DNA from: JBHIBC01 sp046758905
GTDB taxonomy: Bacteria; Acidobacteriota; Polarisedimenticolia; Gp22-AA2
Direction: 5' to 3'
DNA: 40,120 nt
Assembly (NCBI GenBank): GCA_046758905.1
Contig: JBHIBC010000024.1
Coordinates: 1-40,120 of the forward strand
Part shown: piece after piece, positions 32,590 to 40,120 of the stretch
How positions within the stretch are numbered: position 1 is the stretch's first letter
Layout of the letters: each line of letters starts with the position of its first letter
The notes under the pieces: model-generated
Database searches by the model: none
What the model saw: the letters and a program-made list of their open reading frames with translations, nothing else
Told to the model about the DNA's origin: nothing
Position numbers and translations under genes: made by a program

Positions 32590-34406
32590 CGGGTCCGCGG
32601 CGGGACGGGCCGCGCGCCCGGATCCGGCGGCGCCTTTCGTGCGCGTGCCTGCTCGCCGCGATCCTCGGCGCCTGCGGCGGTGACCCGGTCGGCGGCGGCT
32701 CGGCGCCCGGCGGGGCGTCCGGCCCGGCGCGCGCGGCCGGCCCGGCGGGGCAGGCCGCCGCCGGGGCGGGCGATCGGCTCCTGTTCGAGGACGCGACCGC
32801 CGAGGCGGGACTGGCCTTCCGTCACGTCAACGGCGCCACCGGGCGGAAGTACATGCAGGAGACGCTCGGCAGCGGCGTCTGCGTCTTCGATTACGACGGC
32901 GACGGCCTCCAGGACGTCTACTTCGTCCAGAGCGGCGCCCTGCCCGGCTACTCCTCTCCCCGTACGCCCCGCTCGGCGCTGTATCGCAACCTGGGGGGCG
33001 GCCGCTTCGCCGAGGTGACCGAGGCGTCGCGCACCGGCGGGCCGGCGCGCTACGGGTTCGGGTGCTCCGCCGCGGACGTCGACGGCGACGGCGACCGCGA
33101 TCTCTACGTCACCTATTACGGGCCGAACGTCCTGTACCGGAACGACGGGGACGGGACGTTCACGGACGTCTCCGCCTCCGCCGGCGTCGACGATCCGCGG
33201 TGGGGGACGAGCGCGGGGTTCGCCGACTACGACGGGGACGGCGACCTCGACCTGTACGTGGTGAACTACGTCGACTTCGCCATGGAGAATCCCCTCTACT
33301 GCGGCGAGCACAGGCCCGGCTACCGCACCGTCTGCCACCCGCGCAACTTCGACAGCCAGCCGGACGTGCTCTACCGCAACCGCGGCGACGGGACGTTCGA
33401 GGACGCGACCGCCCAGGCCGGCGTCGTGGATCGGACCGGTAAGGGGCTGGGCCTCGTCTGGGGAGACTACGACGGCGACGGCGACGAGGACCTGTACGTG
33501 GCCAACGACGACACGCCGAATTTCCTGTGGCGCAACCGCGGCGACGGCCGCTTCGAGGAGATCGGCGATCTGGCGGGGGTGTCGATGTCCGAGGACGGGC
33601 TCCCGCAGGCCGGGATGGGGACCGACATGGCGGACTACGACGACGATGGGCTTCTGGACCTGTTCGTCACCAACCTCTCGGAGGAGACCAACGCGCTGTA
33701 CCGCAACGACGGGAACGGGTTCTTCTCCGACGCGACCTTCGCCTCCGGCCTCGGGGCCGCTTCCGTCCTCGCGCTCGGCTTCGGCACTTTCTTCTTCGAC
33801 GCCGATCTGGACGGGGATCTCGATCTGTTCGTCGCCAACGGGCACATCATCGACAACATCTCCCTGTACAACGACACCATCACCTTCGAGCAGCGCGCCC
33901 ACGTCTACCGCAACGAGGGCGGCGGTCGCTTCGTGCTCCTCCCGCCTCCGGGGGAGCCGCTCGCCAGGCGCTACGTGGGGCGCGGCGCCGTGCCCTTCGA
34001 CTACGACGACGACGGGGACCAGGACATCCTGATGTCGCAGAACGACGGACCGGCCGTGCTGCTGCGCAACGCGGGCCGCGCCGCCGGGCACTGGGTGTCG
34101 CTGGAGCTTTTGGGAGCGCCCCCCAACCGCGACGCGATCGGGGCGGTCGTCACCGTGCAGGCGGGCGGCGGGACGCGGCTCCGCTACGCGCGCACCGCGT
34201 TCTCGTACCTCTCCCAGGGCGACCGCCGCATCCACTTCGGCCTCGGGCCCGCTCCGGCGATCGACCGGATCACGGTGAGGTGGCCGGGCCGGGAGGGCTT
34301 CCGGGAGGAGTTCGAGGCGCCGCCGATCGACGCCTTCGTGGTGCTGCGACAGGGGACCGGGACGCGGCTGGGGGAGATCAGCGGCGGGGAGGGATCCGCC
34401 CGCTGA
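32586..34406 (+). CDS. FG-GAP/VCBS-repeat lipoprotein with ASPIC/UnbV domain (CRTAC1-like)
   Basis: A 606-residue lipoprotein: lipobox LGAC with Cys30, then a low-complexity Gly/Ala linker. From about residue 65 it is CRTAC1-like (FEDATAEAGLAFRHVNGATG), with seven blades marked by calcium-loop strings such as DYDGDGLQDVYF, DVDGDGDRDLYV, DYDGDGDLDLYV and DADLDGDLDLFV, i.e. an integrin-like FG-GAP propeller. The C-terminal ASPIC/UnbV domain is at about 500-595 (GHWVSLELLGAPPNRDAIGAVVTV, then RIHFGLGPA and ITVRWPGR). Such proteins are surface or periplasmic and often occur next to, or fused with, TPR proteins. The start is GTG 32586 in a GTGA overlap with the TPR lipoprotein gene. Its 3' end overlaps the convergent downstream gene by 29 bp. 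Ligand is unknown. Confidence 0.93.
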   Translation: MTGPRRDGPRARIRRRLSCACLLAAILGACGGDPVGGGSAPGGASGPARAAGPAGQAAAGAGDRLLFEDATAEAGLAFRHVNGATGRKYMQETLGSGVCVFDYDGDGLQDVYFVQSGALPGYSSPRTPRSALYRNLGGGRFAEVTEASRTGGPARYGFGCSAADVDGDGDRDLYVTYYGPNVLYRNDGDGTFTDVSASAGVDDPRWGTSAGFADYDGDGDLDLYVVNYVDFAMENPLYCGEHRPGYRTVCHPRNFDSQPDVLYRNRGDGTFEDATAQAGVVDRTGKGLGLVWGDYDGDGDEDLYVANDDTPNFLWRNRGDGRFEEIGDLAGVSMSEDGLPQAGMGTDMADYDDDGLLDLFVTNLSEETNALYRNDGNGFFSDATFASGLGAASVLALGFGTFFFDADLDGDLDLFVANGHIIDNISLYNDTITFEQRAHVYRNEGGGRFVLLPPPGEPLARRYVGRGAVPFDYDDDGDQDILMSQNDGPAVLLRNAGRAAGHWVSLELLGAPPNRDAIGAVVTVQAGGGTRLRYARTAFSYLSQGDRRIHFGLGPAPAIDRITVRWPGREGFREEFEAPPIDAFVVLRQGTGTRLGEISGGEGSAR

Positions 34407-36108
34407 CGACGTGCGAGCGCTCCGCGAGACCGCTGACCGTCAGTCCCTCCAGGAGGTAATAGTAGCGGCGCCCGGGCCGAGCGGAGGCGTCCACGAAGAT
34501 GTAGCCGGTCTCGACCGTGCTGTCGCCGAGCGCGGGGAGGGCGACGTCGTTCAGGCGCGTGAAGGCGCCGTCCGGCGTCTCCGAGCGGTGGATGTTCCAC
34601 CCGAGCATCCCCTGCTCCGAGGCGGTCGACCACTCCAGCTGGAGCGAGGCGCCGGCGGGGCGGGCGTTGAACGAGGCCAGGTCGTACGGCGCGTACGGAT
34701 CGTGCCGCCCCCTGATCTGGAACCGCGTCGTCTCCCCAGGGGCCACTGCCGAATTGCGCAGTAGGATCCACGCCTGCTCGAGGTCGCCGGACGGGACCGA
34801 GACGCGGCCGACGCGCTCCTCCCCGAGCGGCACGGGGACGATCACCCGATCCGGCCCGTAGGAACGGTAGGCCAGGAGCAGGTCGGCCGCCGGCGCCCCT
34901 CCGTCCGCCGCGACCTCGATCTCGAGGCCCCCCCGCCGACCGTCGCCGAGGAGCAGAAAGGCGGCGCTTCCGAGCGGCTCCACCGTCCGCTCTTCGGTCC
35001 GGAAAGGAAGGCCTGGGCCTATGGCCGGCAGCGGCGTCTCGGGCAGCGAGGCCCCCACGGAGTAATGGCGGCCGTCATCGCGCGCCCCGGTGAAGAGGTT
35101 CCACGCCACGTACTCGCGGTGCGCGTCCTCGAGCGACAGGCCGACGCTGCGCGCCAAGGCGTCCCGGGTCGCCGCGATCGGATCGATCCCCGCGGAGCCG
35201 ACCTCCTCCCAGATCGCGCGCAGGAGGGAGGGGTCGCCGGTGCGCTCCACGAGGAAGAGCGGCCACAGGAGCGATCCCTGCATCAGGAGGAGACGGTCGC
35301 TCCGCAGGGACAGCTCCGGCGCCCGGAGCCGGGCGCGGAGTCCGGCCTCCGGTCCGTGGAGATCCCCGGTGGCGGCGAGGGTCAGGAACGAGGCGCTCGC
35401 CTCCGCCCACCACGCGGCGCGCGCCGCGTCGAAGGAGCCGAAGACCAGGTGGGCGACCTGATGCACGCTCGCCGGCATGACGCGATCCCGGTCGAGGCCC
35501 GCGTCCAGGACGATGAAGCGCGGCTGCCATCTCCCGCGCGGCCCGAAGGCCCCGACAGTGTAGCCCTCCACGCCCCGGCCGAGCGGGGCCAGGAACACGT
35601 CGAACGCTCGCTCGCCCGGCGTCCACGGGAGCTCCATCTCGCCGACCAGGAAGGATCGGCCGGCCTGAAGCGCCTCGATGACGTGCTCGGCGAGGTCGGG
35701 AACCCCGTCGCGGTCGGCATCGATCGACAGCGGACCCAGCAGGCGATCGCGCTCGGAGTAGTGGAGGGAGAAGGCCCCGTCGGCGCTCCCGATCCTCCGG
35801 GGATCGGGCACCTCCGGCGGCCGCAGGAGCTCGGCGAGCGCGGGGTGGAGCCCGCCGCTCCGTTGGCGGCGCGCTTCGGCGAGCGAGCTCACCTGGGCGG
35901 TGGCGCATCCGACCGGGAGCCGCTCGGTCCCGGCCGCCGCCGCCAGGGCGCCGGACGGTCCCTCGGCGGGGAGCAGCCGGTCGAGGCGCGCCCGGGCCGC
36001 GTCGGAGAAGAGCGAGCGAAGGGACGGCCCGATCTCCGGGTCGGAGGCGCGGGCCGTCGACGGAATGAGGAGCAGCGCCACAACCAGCAGGCGCGCAAAA
36101 CGGATCAC
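34378..36108 (-). CDS. MXAN_6640-like secreted protein with degenerate metalloprotease motif
   Basis: A 576-residue exported protein with a signal peptide (residues 1-21, cut near ARA-SDP). Residues ~110-250 match the layout of MXAN_6640-type putative metalloproteases: FSLHYSERD, then DADRDGVPDLAEHVIEAL, AFDVFLAPLG, PRFIVLDAGL, and the zinc region SVHQVAHLVFGSFDAARAAWWAEASASF. The expected HExxH is HQVAH at 216-220; the codon for residue 217 (35458-35460) reads CAG, so the catalytic Glu is replaced by Gln. His216, His220 and a candidate third ligand Glu236 remain. The C-terminal ~100 residues form a fibronectin-III-like domain (LQLEWSTASEQGMLGWNIHRSETPDG). GTG 36108 has AGAGG upstream. It is probably a proteolytically dead binding protein, or uses another residue; partners are unknown. 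Confidence 0.8.
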   Translation of the reverse strand: MIRFARLLVVALLLIPSTARASDPEIGPSLRSLFSDAARARLDRLLPAEGPSGALAAAAGTERLPVGCATAQVSSLAEARRQRSGGLHPALAELLRPPEVPDPRRIGSADGAFSLHYSERDRLLGPLSIDADRDGVPDLAEHVIEALQAGRSFLVGEMELPWTPGERAFDVFLAPLGRGVEGYTVGAFGPRGRWQPRFIVLDAGLDRDRVMPASVHQVAHLVFGSFDAARAAWWAEASASFLTLAATGDLHGPEAGLRARLRAPELSLRSDRLLLMQGSLLWPLFLVERTGDPSLLRAIWEEVGSAGIDPIAATRDALARSVGLSLEDAHREYVAWNLFTGARDDGRHYSVGASLPETPLPAIGPGLPFRTEERTVEPLGSAAFLLLGDGRRGGLEIEVAADGGAPAADLLLAYRSYGPDRVIVPVPLGEERVGRVSVPSGDLEQAWILLRNSAVAPGETTRFQIRGRHDPYAPYDLASFNARPAGASLQLEWSTASEQGMLGWNIHRSETPDGAFTRLNDVALPALGDSTVETGYIFVDASARPGRRYYYLLEGLTVSGLAERSHVVSGRIPPRR

Positions 36109-36140
36109 AAAATCCTCTCAGGTCCTTAGCTAATGGTGGC

Positions 36141-36169
36141 AATATAGGACACAACTCCTTGCTGGTCAA
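36141..36169 (-). promoter_or_regulatory. Promoter of the MXAN_6640-like gene
   Basis: On the minus strand: TTGACC (36169-36164), 17-bp spacer, TATATT (36146-36141). The predicted start is near 36134, about 26 bases before the GTG, leaving room for the AGAGG ribosome site. Confidence 0.75.
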
Positions 36170-36310
36170 GGCAATCCGGCACGCCCGGGGCGGCCGCCCC
36201 GCAGCCGGGCGCGGGTCCAGCGCCGCGGATCCTCGCCGGGCTGGGTGCCCGGCCGGCCGGAGGCGACGGTGTAAGATTCGGGCGGCGCCACGGGAGGCGG
36301 GATCCGCGGG

Positions 36311-39300
36311 ATGCGTCACGCATCGGGAAGGTGTCTCACGGCTCTGATGGGCGCCGCGCTCCTGGCGGTCTGGCCGGCCGCGGCGCCGGCCCAGACGTCC
36401 GGAGGGCTGAGGGGCCAGATCACCGACGACCGCGGCTGGCCGATCCCGGGCGCCACCGTGACGGTGGTCAGCACCGGCCGGGGGGTCACCGGCCGGGGCG
36501 CCGTCACCGACGACGCCGGCTTCTTCCAGGTCCCGGCCCTACCGGCGTCGCGGGACTACATCGTCCTGGTCTCGTTTCCAGGGTACGCCACCGTCCGGAT
36601 GTCCGAGGTCGAGGTCGTCGCGGGCCGGTACACCACGCTGCGCATCGCGCTCAGCAAGCAGTCCGAGTTCGAGGAGCGGGTGAAGGTGCGCGCGCGCGCC
36701 CCGACCATCGACCTGGAGCGGACCGGCACCGAGACGCGCTTCACGTCGGAGTTCATCGACTCGCTGCCGCTGCTGGGGCGCAACTACCAGGACCTGCTGG
36801 CGCTCGTCCCGGGAGTCACGGACGTGGACGGAGACGGCAACCCCAACATCCACGGCGCCCGGGAGACGAACGTCAACACGCTGGTGGACGGCGTCTCCAC
36901 GACCGATCCGCTCACCGGGCTTTTAGGGGCGCAGCTCAACATCGAGTCGATCCAGGAGATCGAGGTGATCACCTCGGGGGCGACGGCGGAGTTCAGCCGG
37001 GCCCAGGGCGGGTTCGCCAACGTCATCACCAAGTCGGGCGGGAACGACTTCCGGGGGAGCTTCAAGTTCTTCTGGCGCGGCTCGGCCCTCGACGGGAACG
37101 GCGCCGGGGTGGACGATCCGAGGCTGCACGGCGGGGTGGGCGAGTCGGGGCTACGCGACCTGACGTTCGACGACTTCACGCCGTTCCTGTCGTTCGAGGG
37201 GCCGATCGTCCGCGACCGCGCCTGGTTCTTCACCTCGCTCGAGTACATCCAGATCGAGGAGCCGGTCAACGCGCTGAACTCGGCCTTCGTCCGCTCGCTC
37301 CAGGAGTTCCGCGGCTTCGGCAAGTTCACCTTTCAGCTCACCCCGAACAACCGGCTCGCCCTGTCGATCAACTACGACCCGCAGGAGCATCTCAATCAGG
37401 GCCTCAACAGCTTCACGCGCGAGGAGAGCGGCTTCACGCTCGACCAGGGAGGCGTGATCCTCACGCTCAAGGCCACCTCCATCTTCAACCCGTCGGTCGC
37501 CCTGGAGACCACGGTGTCGTCCTTCAACGAGAGGCCCGGCATCGTTCCCACCCTCGACCCGGACACCAACGGCAACGGTGTCCTCTTCATCGATCACAAC
37601 GGCAACGGCTTCATCGAGCTGACCGAGCGGGACGCCGGGGAGGACTTCGACAACGACGGCGCCTTCGACGTGTTCGAGGATTTCGATCGGGACCGCATCC
37701 TGGACGCCAGCGAGGACCTCGACGGCGACGGGCGGCTCACCCCGTTCGGGGGCTGCGAGGGCCGCCGGCGCGAGGACGTCGACTGCGACGGGCACCTGGA
37801 TTTCATACCGGAGGACCTCAACGGCAACGGCCGCCTCGACCCGGGCGAGGACCTCGACGGCGACGGGCGGCTCGACGCGGGGGACGAGGATCGCAACGGC
37901 AACCAGATCCTGGACGACCGGCCGTTCCCCGCGGGCCTGTACCCCTACGGCGCTCCGGTGCCGGTGCCTCCGGACCGGGATTACGTCATCGACCAGCGGA
38001 TCGGGATCACCAGCGGTCCGTACTTCGAGACCACCGCGGACAGGCGGCGGCGCTTCACCTTCCGCCAGGACCTCGGCGCCTACGTGCCGGACTATTGGGG
38101 CAGCCACAACATCAAGGCCGGATGGATCGCGGAGCGGGAGAAGTTCGATCGGCGGGTGCGCTCGCGCGCGGTGGTGGCGCCCTTCCTCAGGGCCACCCGG
38201 GAAGGGCCGAGCACGGTGCGCTCGCTCATTCCGGCGCTGGTGGACGTCGGCAACGAGGCCCTGTCGCTGACCACGGGGCTGTACCTGCAGGACAGCTACA
38301 AGCCGTTCCCCAACCTCAGCATCGGCCTCGGGCTGAGGTTCGATCGGGAGGCGATCGACTCTTTCGGCTACACCTTCTTCGAGCCCTCCGAGCAGCGCGC
38401 GCTCTACGACCGGCTATGGAACCTCGGGGGCGGGGAGCGGGGGCTGGACGACAGCCGGATCGGCAACGACGACGGGATCGACAGCCAGGGCTTCTGCGGC
38501 GATCCGATATTCTCCGCCAACACCTCGACCGGCGGCGACGTCTGCAAGAACCCCCCGTTCGACAGCCCGGTCGTCCGGGACCTGAACCAGCTCCGGTCGG
38601 TCGCGGCGTCGCGCTTGACCCGCCACCACACCGAGGCGTCCTTCATCTCCGCGCAGGTGGCCGCGCTGTTCCCCGACATCGTCGTCAACGGCGAGATCGA
38701 CCCGGAGAGGCTCGCGGAGCGGGGGGTGCAGCCTCAGCGGCGGGAGAAGTTCCGGCTGACCAACAACAACCTGGCGCCGCGCGTCTCCGTCTCCTGGGAT
38801 CCCTGGGCCAGCGGCCGCACGAAGATCTTCGCCACCTGGGGTCGATACTACGACAAGCTGTTCCTGAGCACTGTCGTCGGGGAGGAGGGGCCCGATCTGA
38901 TCAACCGCTACTACGTCCTGGACGAGGACGGGGTCAACGGCGCGGGGCTTCCGGACCGGCAGATCGGGCGGGTGATCTCCAAGGCGCCCCCTTCCGCCAC
39001 CCAGGTCGACCGGGGGCTGGAGACGCCCTTCAGCGACGAGTTCACGATCGGGATCGAGAGGGAGATCGCGCCCGAGGTGGCCGTGTCCGTCACCTACATC
39101 GATCGCAGGTTCCGGCAGCAGCTGCAGGACATCGACGTCAACCACACGCTGCGCCCCGACCCGGCCGGAGCGGCCTTCCGGGACGATTTCGGCAGGGCGC
39201 TGAGCGGCGGCCTGGGCACCGTCGGCGAGTCGCGCCCCGACGGCCGTCCGGACCTGTTCATCCACAACTTCTTCTTCAACCAGGTGCTCCGGGTGGGGAA

Positions 39301-39946
39301 TTTCAACTCGTCGCGCTACAAGGCGATCGAGGTGAGCGCGGTGAAGCGCCTCTCCCGGCGGTGGGAGCTGCAGGGCTCCTACACCTACTCGCGTGCCGTG
39401 GGGTCGGCGGAGGACTTCCAGTCCCGGCTCGGCAACGATCCCTCCACCGTCGAGTCGGAGTTCGGCTACCTGGACTTCGATCAGAGGCACGTGGTCAAGC
39501 TGAACGCCTCGACCTATCTGCCCGCCGACTGGCAGCTCGGTTTCTCCGCCACCTGGGCCTCGGGCCTGCCCTTCTCCTTCGTGTCCCGCTCCTTCTCGCT
39601 GGACAATGTCAGCTATCAGCAGTTCCGCACCCTCTTCGGGCGGGTGGAGCTCGCCGGCAACGGGTTCGAGTTCCGGAGGATCCGGCGCAACAGCGAGCGC
39701 AACGATTCCACTCTCGACATCAACCTGCGGGCCCGCAAATCGTTGGTCCTCGGACGGCACGTGGCCGGGGTGTTCGTCGAGGTGTTCAACCTGCTCAACT
39801 CGGACGACCTGCGGGTGACCAGCATCGACCCCTCGCTGCTGACCGGGATCGATCCCGACACGGGGACGCCGCGGGGCCCGCTCACCGTGGACGGGACCCG
39901 GCGCTTCGGGCGCCGGTTTCAGATCGGCTTCCAGATCGAGTTCTAG
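36311..39946 (+). CDS. TonB-dependent receptor, Oar-like, with calcium-loop-like insert
   Basis: A 1211-residue outer-membrane receptor. The signal peptide ends about residue 28 (AAPAQ). Residues ~32-115 form a carboxypeptidase-regulatory-like beta domain (LRGQITDDRGWPIPGATVTVVSTGRG). The plug domain is at about 135-245 (SLPLLGRNYQDLLALVPGV, IHGARETNVNTLVDG, IQEIEVITSGATAEFSRAQGGFANVITKSG). The rest is a 22-strand-type barrel ending in FQIGFQIEF with terminal Phe. Residues ~417-537 are an inserted loop of about nine D-x-[DN]-x-[DN]-G units, probably extracellular. Such receptors import large or scarce ligands with TonB energy. ATG 36311 has GGAGGCGG upstream at long spacing; a weak -10 (TAAGAT, 36272-36277) precedes it. 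The next gene starts directly after its stop. The ligand is unknown. Confidence 0.94.
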   Translation: MRHASGRCLTALMGAALLAVWPAAAPAQTSGGLRGQITDDRGWPIPGATVTVVSTGRGVTGRGAVTDDAGFFQVPALPASRDYIVLVSFPGYATVRMSEVEVVAGRYTTLRIALSKQSEFEERVKVRARAPTIDLERTGTETRFTSEFIDSLPLLGRNYQDLLALVPGVTDVDGDGNPNIHGARETNVNTLVDGVSTTDPLTGLLGAQLNIESIQEIEVITSGATAEFSRAQGGFANVITKSGGNDFRGSFKFFWRGSALDGNGAGVDDPRLHGGVGESGLRDLTFDDFTPFLSFEGPIVRDRAWFFTSLEYIQIEEPVNALNSAFVRSLQEFRGFGKFTFQLTPNNRLALSINYDPQEHLNQGLNSFTREESGFTLDQGGVILTLKATSIFNPSVALETTVSSFNERPGIVPTLDPDTNGNGVLFIDHNGNGFIELTERDAGEDFDNDGAFDVFEDFDRDRILDASEDLDGDGRLTPFGGCEGRRREDVDCDGHLDFIPEDLNGNGRLDPGEDLDGDGRLDAGDEDRNGNQILDDRPFPAGLYPYGAPVPVPPDRDYVIDQRIGITSGPYFETTADRRRRFTFRQDLGAYVPDYWGSHNIKAGWIAEREKFDRRVRSRAVVAPFLRATREGPSTVRSLIPALVDVGNEALSLTTGLYLQDSYKPFPNLSIGLGLRFDREAIDSFGYTFFEPSEQRALYDRLWNLGGGERGLDDSRIGNDDGIDSQGFCGDPIFSANTSTGGDVCKNPPFDSPVVRDLNQLRSVAASRLTRHHTEASFISAQVAALFPDIVVNGEIDPERLAERGVQPQRREKFRLTNNNLAPRVSVSWDPWASGRTKIFATWGRYYDKLFLSTVVGEEGPDLINRYYVLDEDGVNGAGLPDRQIGRVISKAPPSATQVDRGLETPFSDEFTIGIEREIAPEVAVSVTYIDRRFRQQLQDIDVNHTLRPDPAGAAFRDDFGRALSGGLGTVGESRPDGRPDLFIHNFFFNQVLRVGNFNSSRYKAIEVSAVKRLSRRWELQGSYTYSRAVGSAEDFQSRLGNDPSTVESEFGYLDFDQRHVVKLNASTYLPADWQLGFSATWASGLPFSFVSRSFSLDNVSYQQFRTLFGRVELAGNGFEFRRIRRNSERNDSTLDINLRARKSLVLGRHVAGVFVEVFNLLNSDDLRVTSIDPSLLTGIDPDTGTPRGPLTVDGTRRFGRRFQIGFQIEF
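37711..37873 (+). repeat. Direct repeat inside the receptor's calcium-loop array
   Basis: An exact 28-bp repeat (37711-37738 and 37846-37873) encodes the unit EDLDGDGRL twice. About 21 bp of it also occurs in the giant protease gene on the other strand near 15485-15506, encoding the same residues. The larger repeat-bearing region covers about 37560-37920. Confidence 0.85.
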
Positions 39947-40120
39947 GTGGCGCCAACCGCCGGGGTGACGCTGCTCCTGGCCGTCGTGTCGATCTCCTGG
40001 GGCTCGATCCTGGTTCGGCTGTGCGGCTCGCAGCCGCTGACCGTCGCCCTCTACCGGGTCCTGATCGCCTGCCTGCTGATCGCGCCCTGGGGCGCGCGTG
40101 CGGCGGCGCGCCGTCGTCCC
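39947..40120 (+). CDS. EamA/DMT family transporter, N-terminal fragment
   Basis: The first 58 codons of a gene cut by the window end. The GTG at 39947 directly abuts the receptor's TAG, implying co-transcription. Two hydrophobic helices are visible (VTLLLAVVSISWGSILVRLCG and LTVALYRVLIACLLIAPWGA), with the SWGS and LYRVLIA strings typical of the first and second helices of EamA-domain drug/metabolite transporters. The substrate cannot be told. Confidence 0.75.
   Translation, partial: MAPTAGVTLLLAVVSISWGSILVRLCGSQPLTVALYRVLIACLLIAPWGARAAARRRP

Overview
The window is very GC-rich DNA from a Gram-negative bacterium with an outer membrane. It carries a TonB-dependent receptor with an N-terminal carboxypeptidase-regulatory-like domain, lipoproteins with clear lipoboxes, and an outer-membrane barrel protein. 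The gene mix (CRTAC1/ASPIC-UnbV protein paired with a TPR lipoprotein, alkaline-phosphatase-superfamily/TPR fusion, S55 SpoIVB-like protease, MXAN_6640-like protein, giant subtilase with thrombospondin type-3 repeats) suggests Acidobacteriota or a nearby phylum. That placement is inference; the partial 23S rRNA at the left end would settle it.

Layout. 1-978 is the 3' third of a 23S rRNA gene. The 5S gene does not follow directly: a 1.8-kb outer-membrane-protein gene lies between them, and the 5S (3140-3259) has its own promoter and terminator. Next is a recombination cluster, yebC-ruvC-[SPFH/phosphodiesterase/TPR gene]-ruvA-ruvB (3352-9421). On the minus strand a 2984-residue secreted subtilisin-like protease fills 9575-18529, bounded by a textbook terminator and a near-consensus promoter. 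Facing away from it, a second strong promoter drives larE and a nitroreductase-like/GAF/GGDEF gene (19002-21438).

21464-29190 is a five-gene minus-strand operon: S55-like protease, secreted beta-propeller, peptide-binding lipoprotein, OppB and OppC permeases. Tight spacing and stop/start overlaps support co-transcription. No ABC ATPase is present. argS follows (TTG start), with an odd interrupted 32-bp duplication at its stop codon. Divergent from argS, possibly as a leaderless transcript, are a TPR lipoprotein and an FG-GAP/ASPIC-UnbV lipoprotein coupled by a GTGA overlap (31345-34406). Their end overlaps tail-to-tail with a secreted MXAN_6640-like protein whose HExxH motif has become HQVAH. 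The window ends with a 1211-residue TonB-dependent receptor and the first 58 codons of an EamA/DMT transporter.

Cross-cutting themes: (1) the same acidic D-x-[DN]-x-[DN]-G-x-L-D-x-G-E-D calcium-loop-like repeat is embedded in three otherwise unrelated exported proteins; (2) several promoters share an extended -10 of the form TGCTAnnAT; (3) most of the window encodes envelope or secreted functions, around a few housekeeping genes (rRNA, yebC, ruvABC, argS). I see no tRNA, CRISPR array, insertion sequence or prophage.
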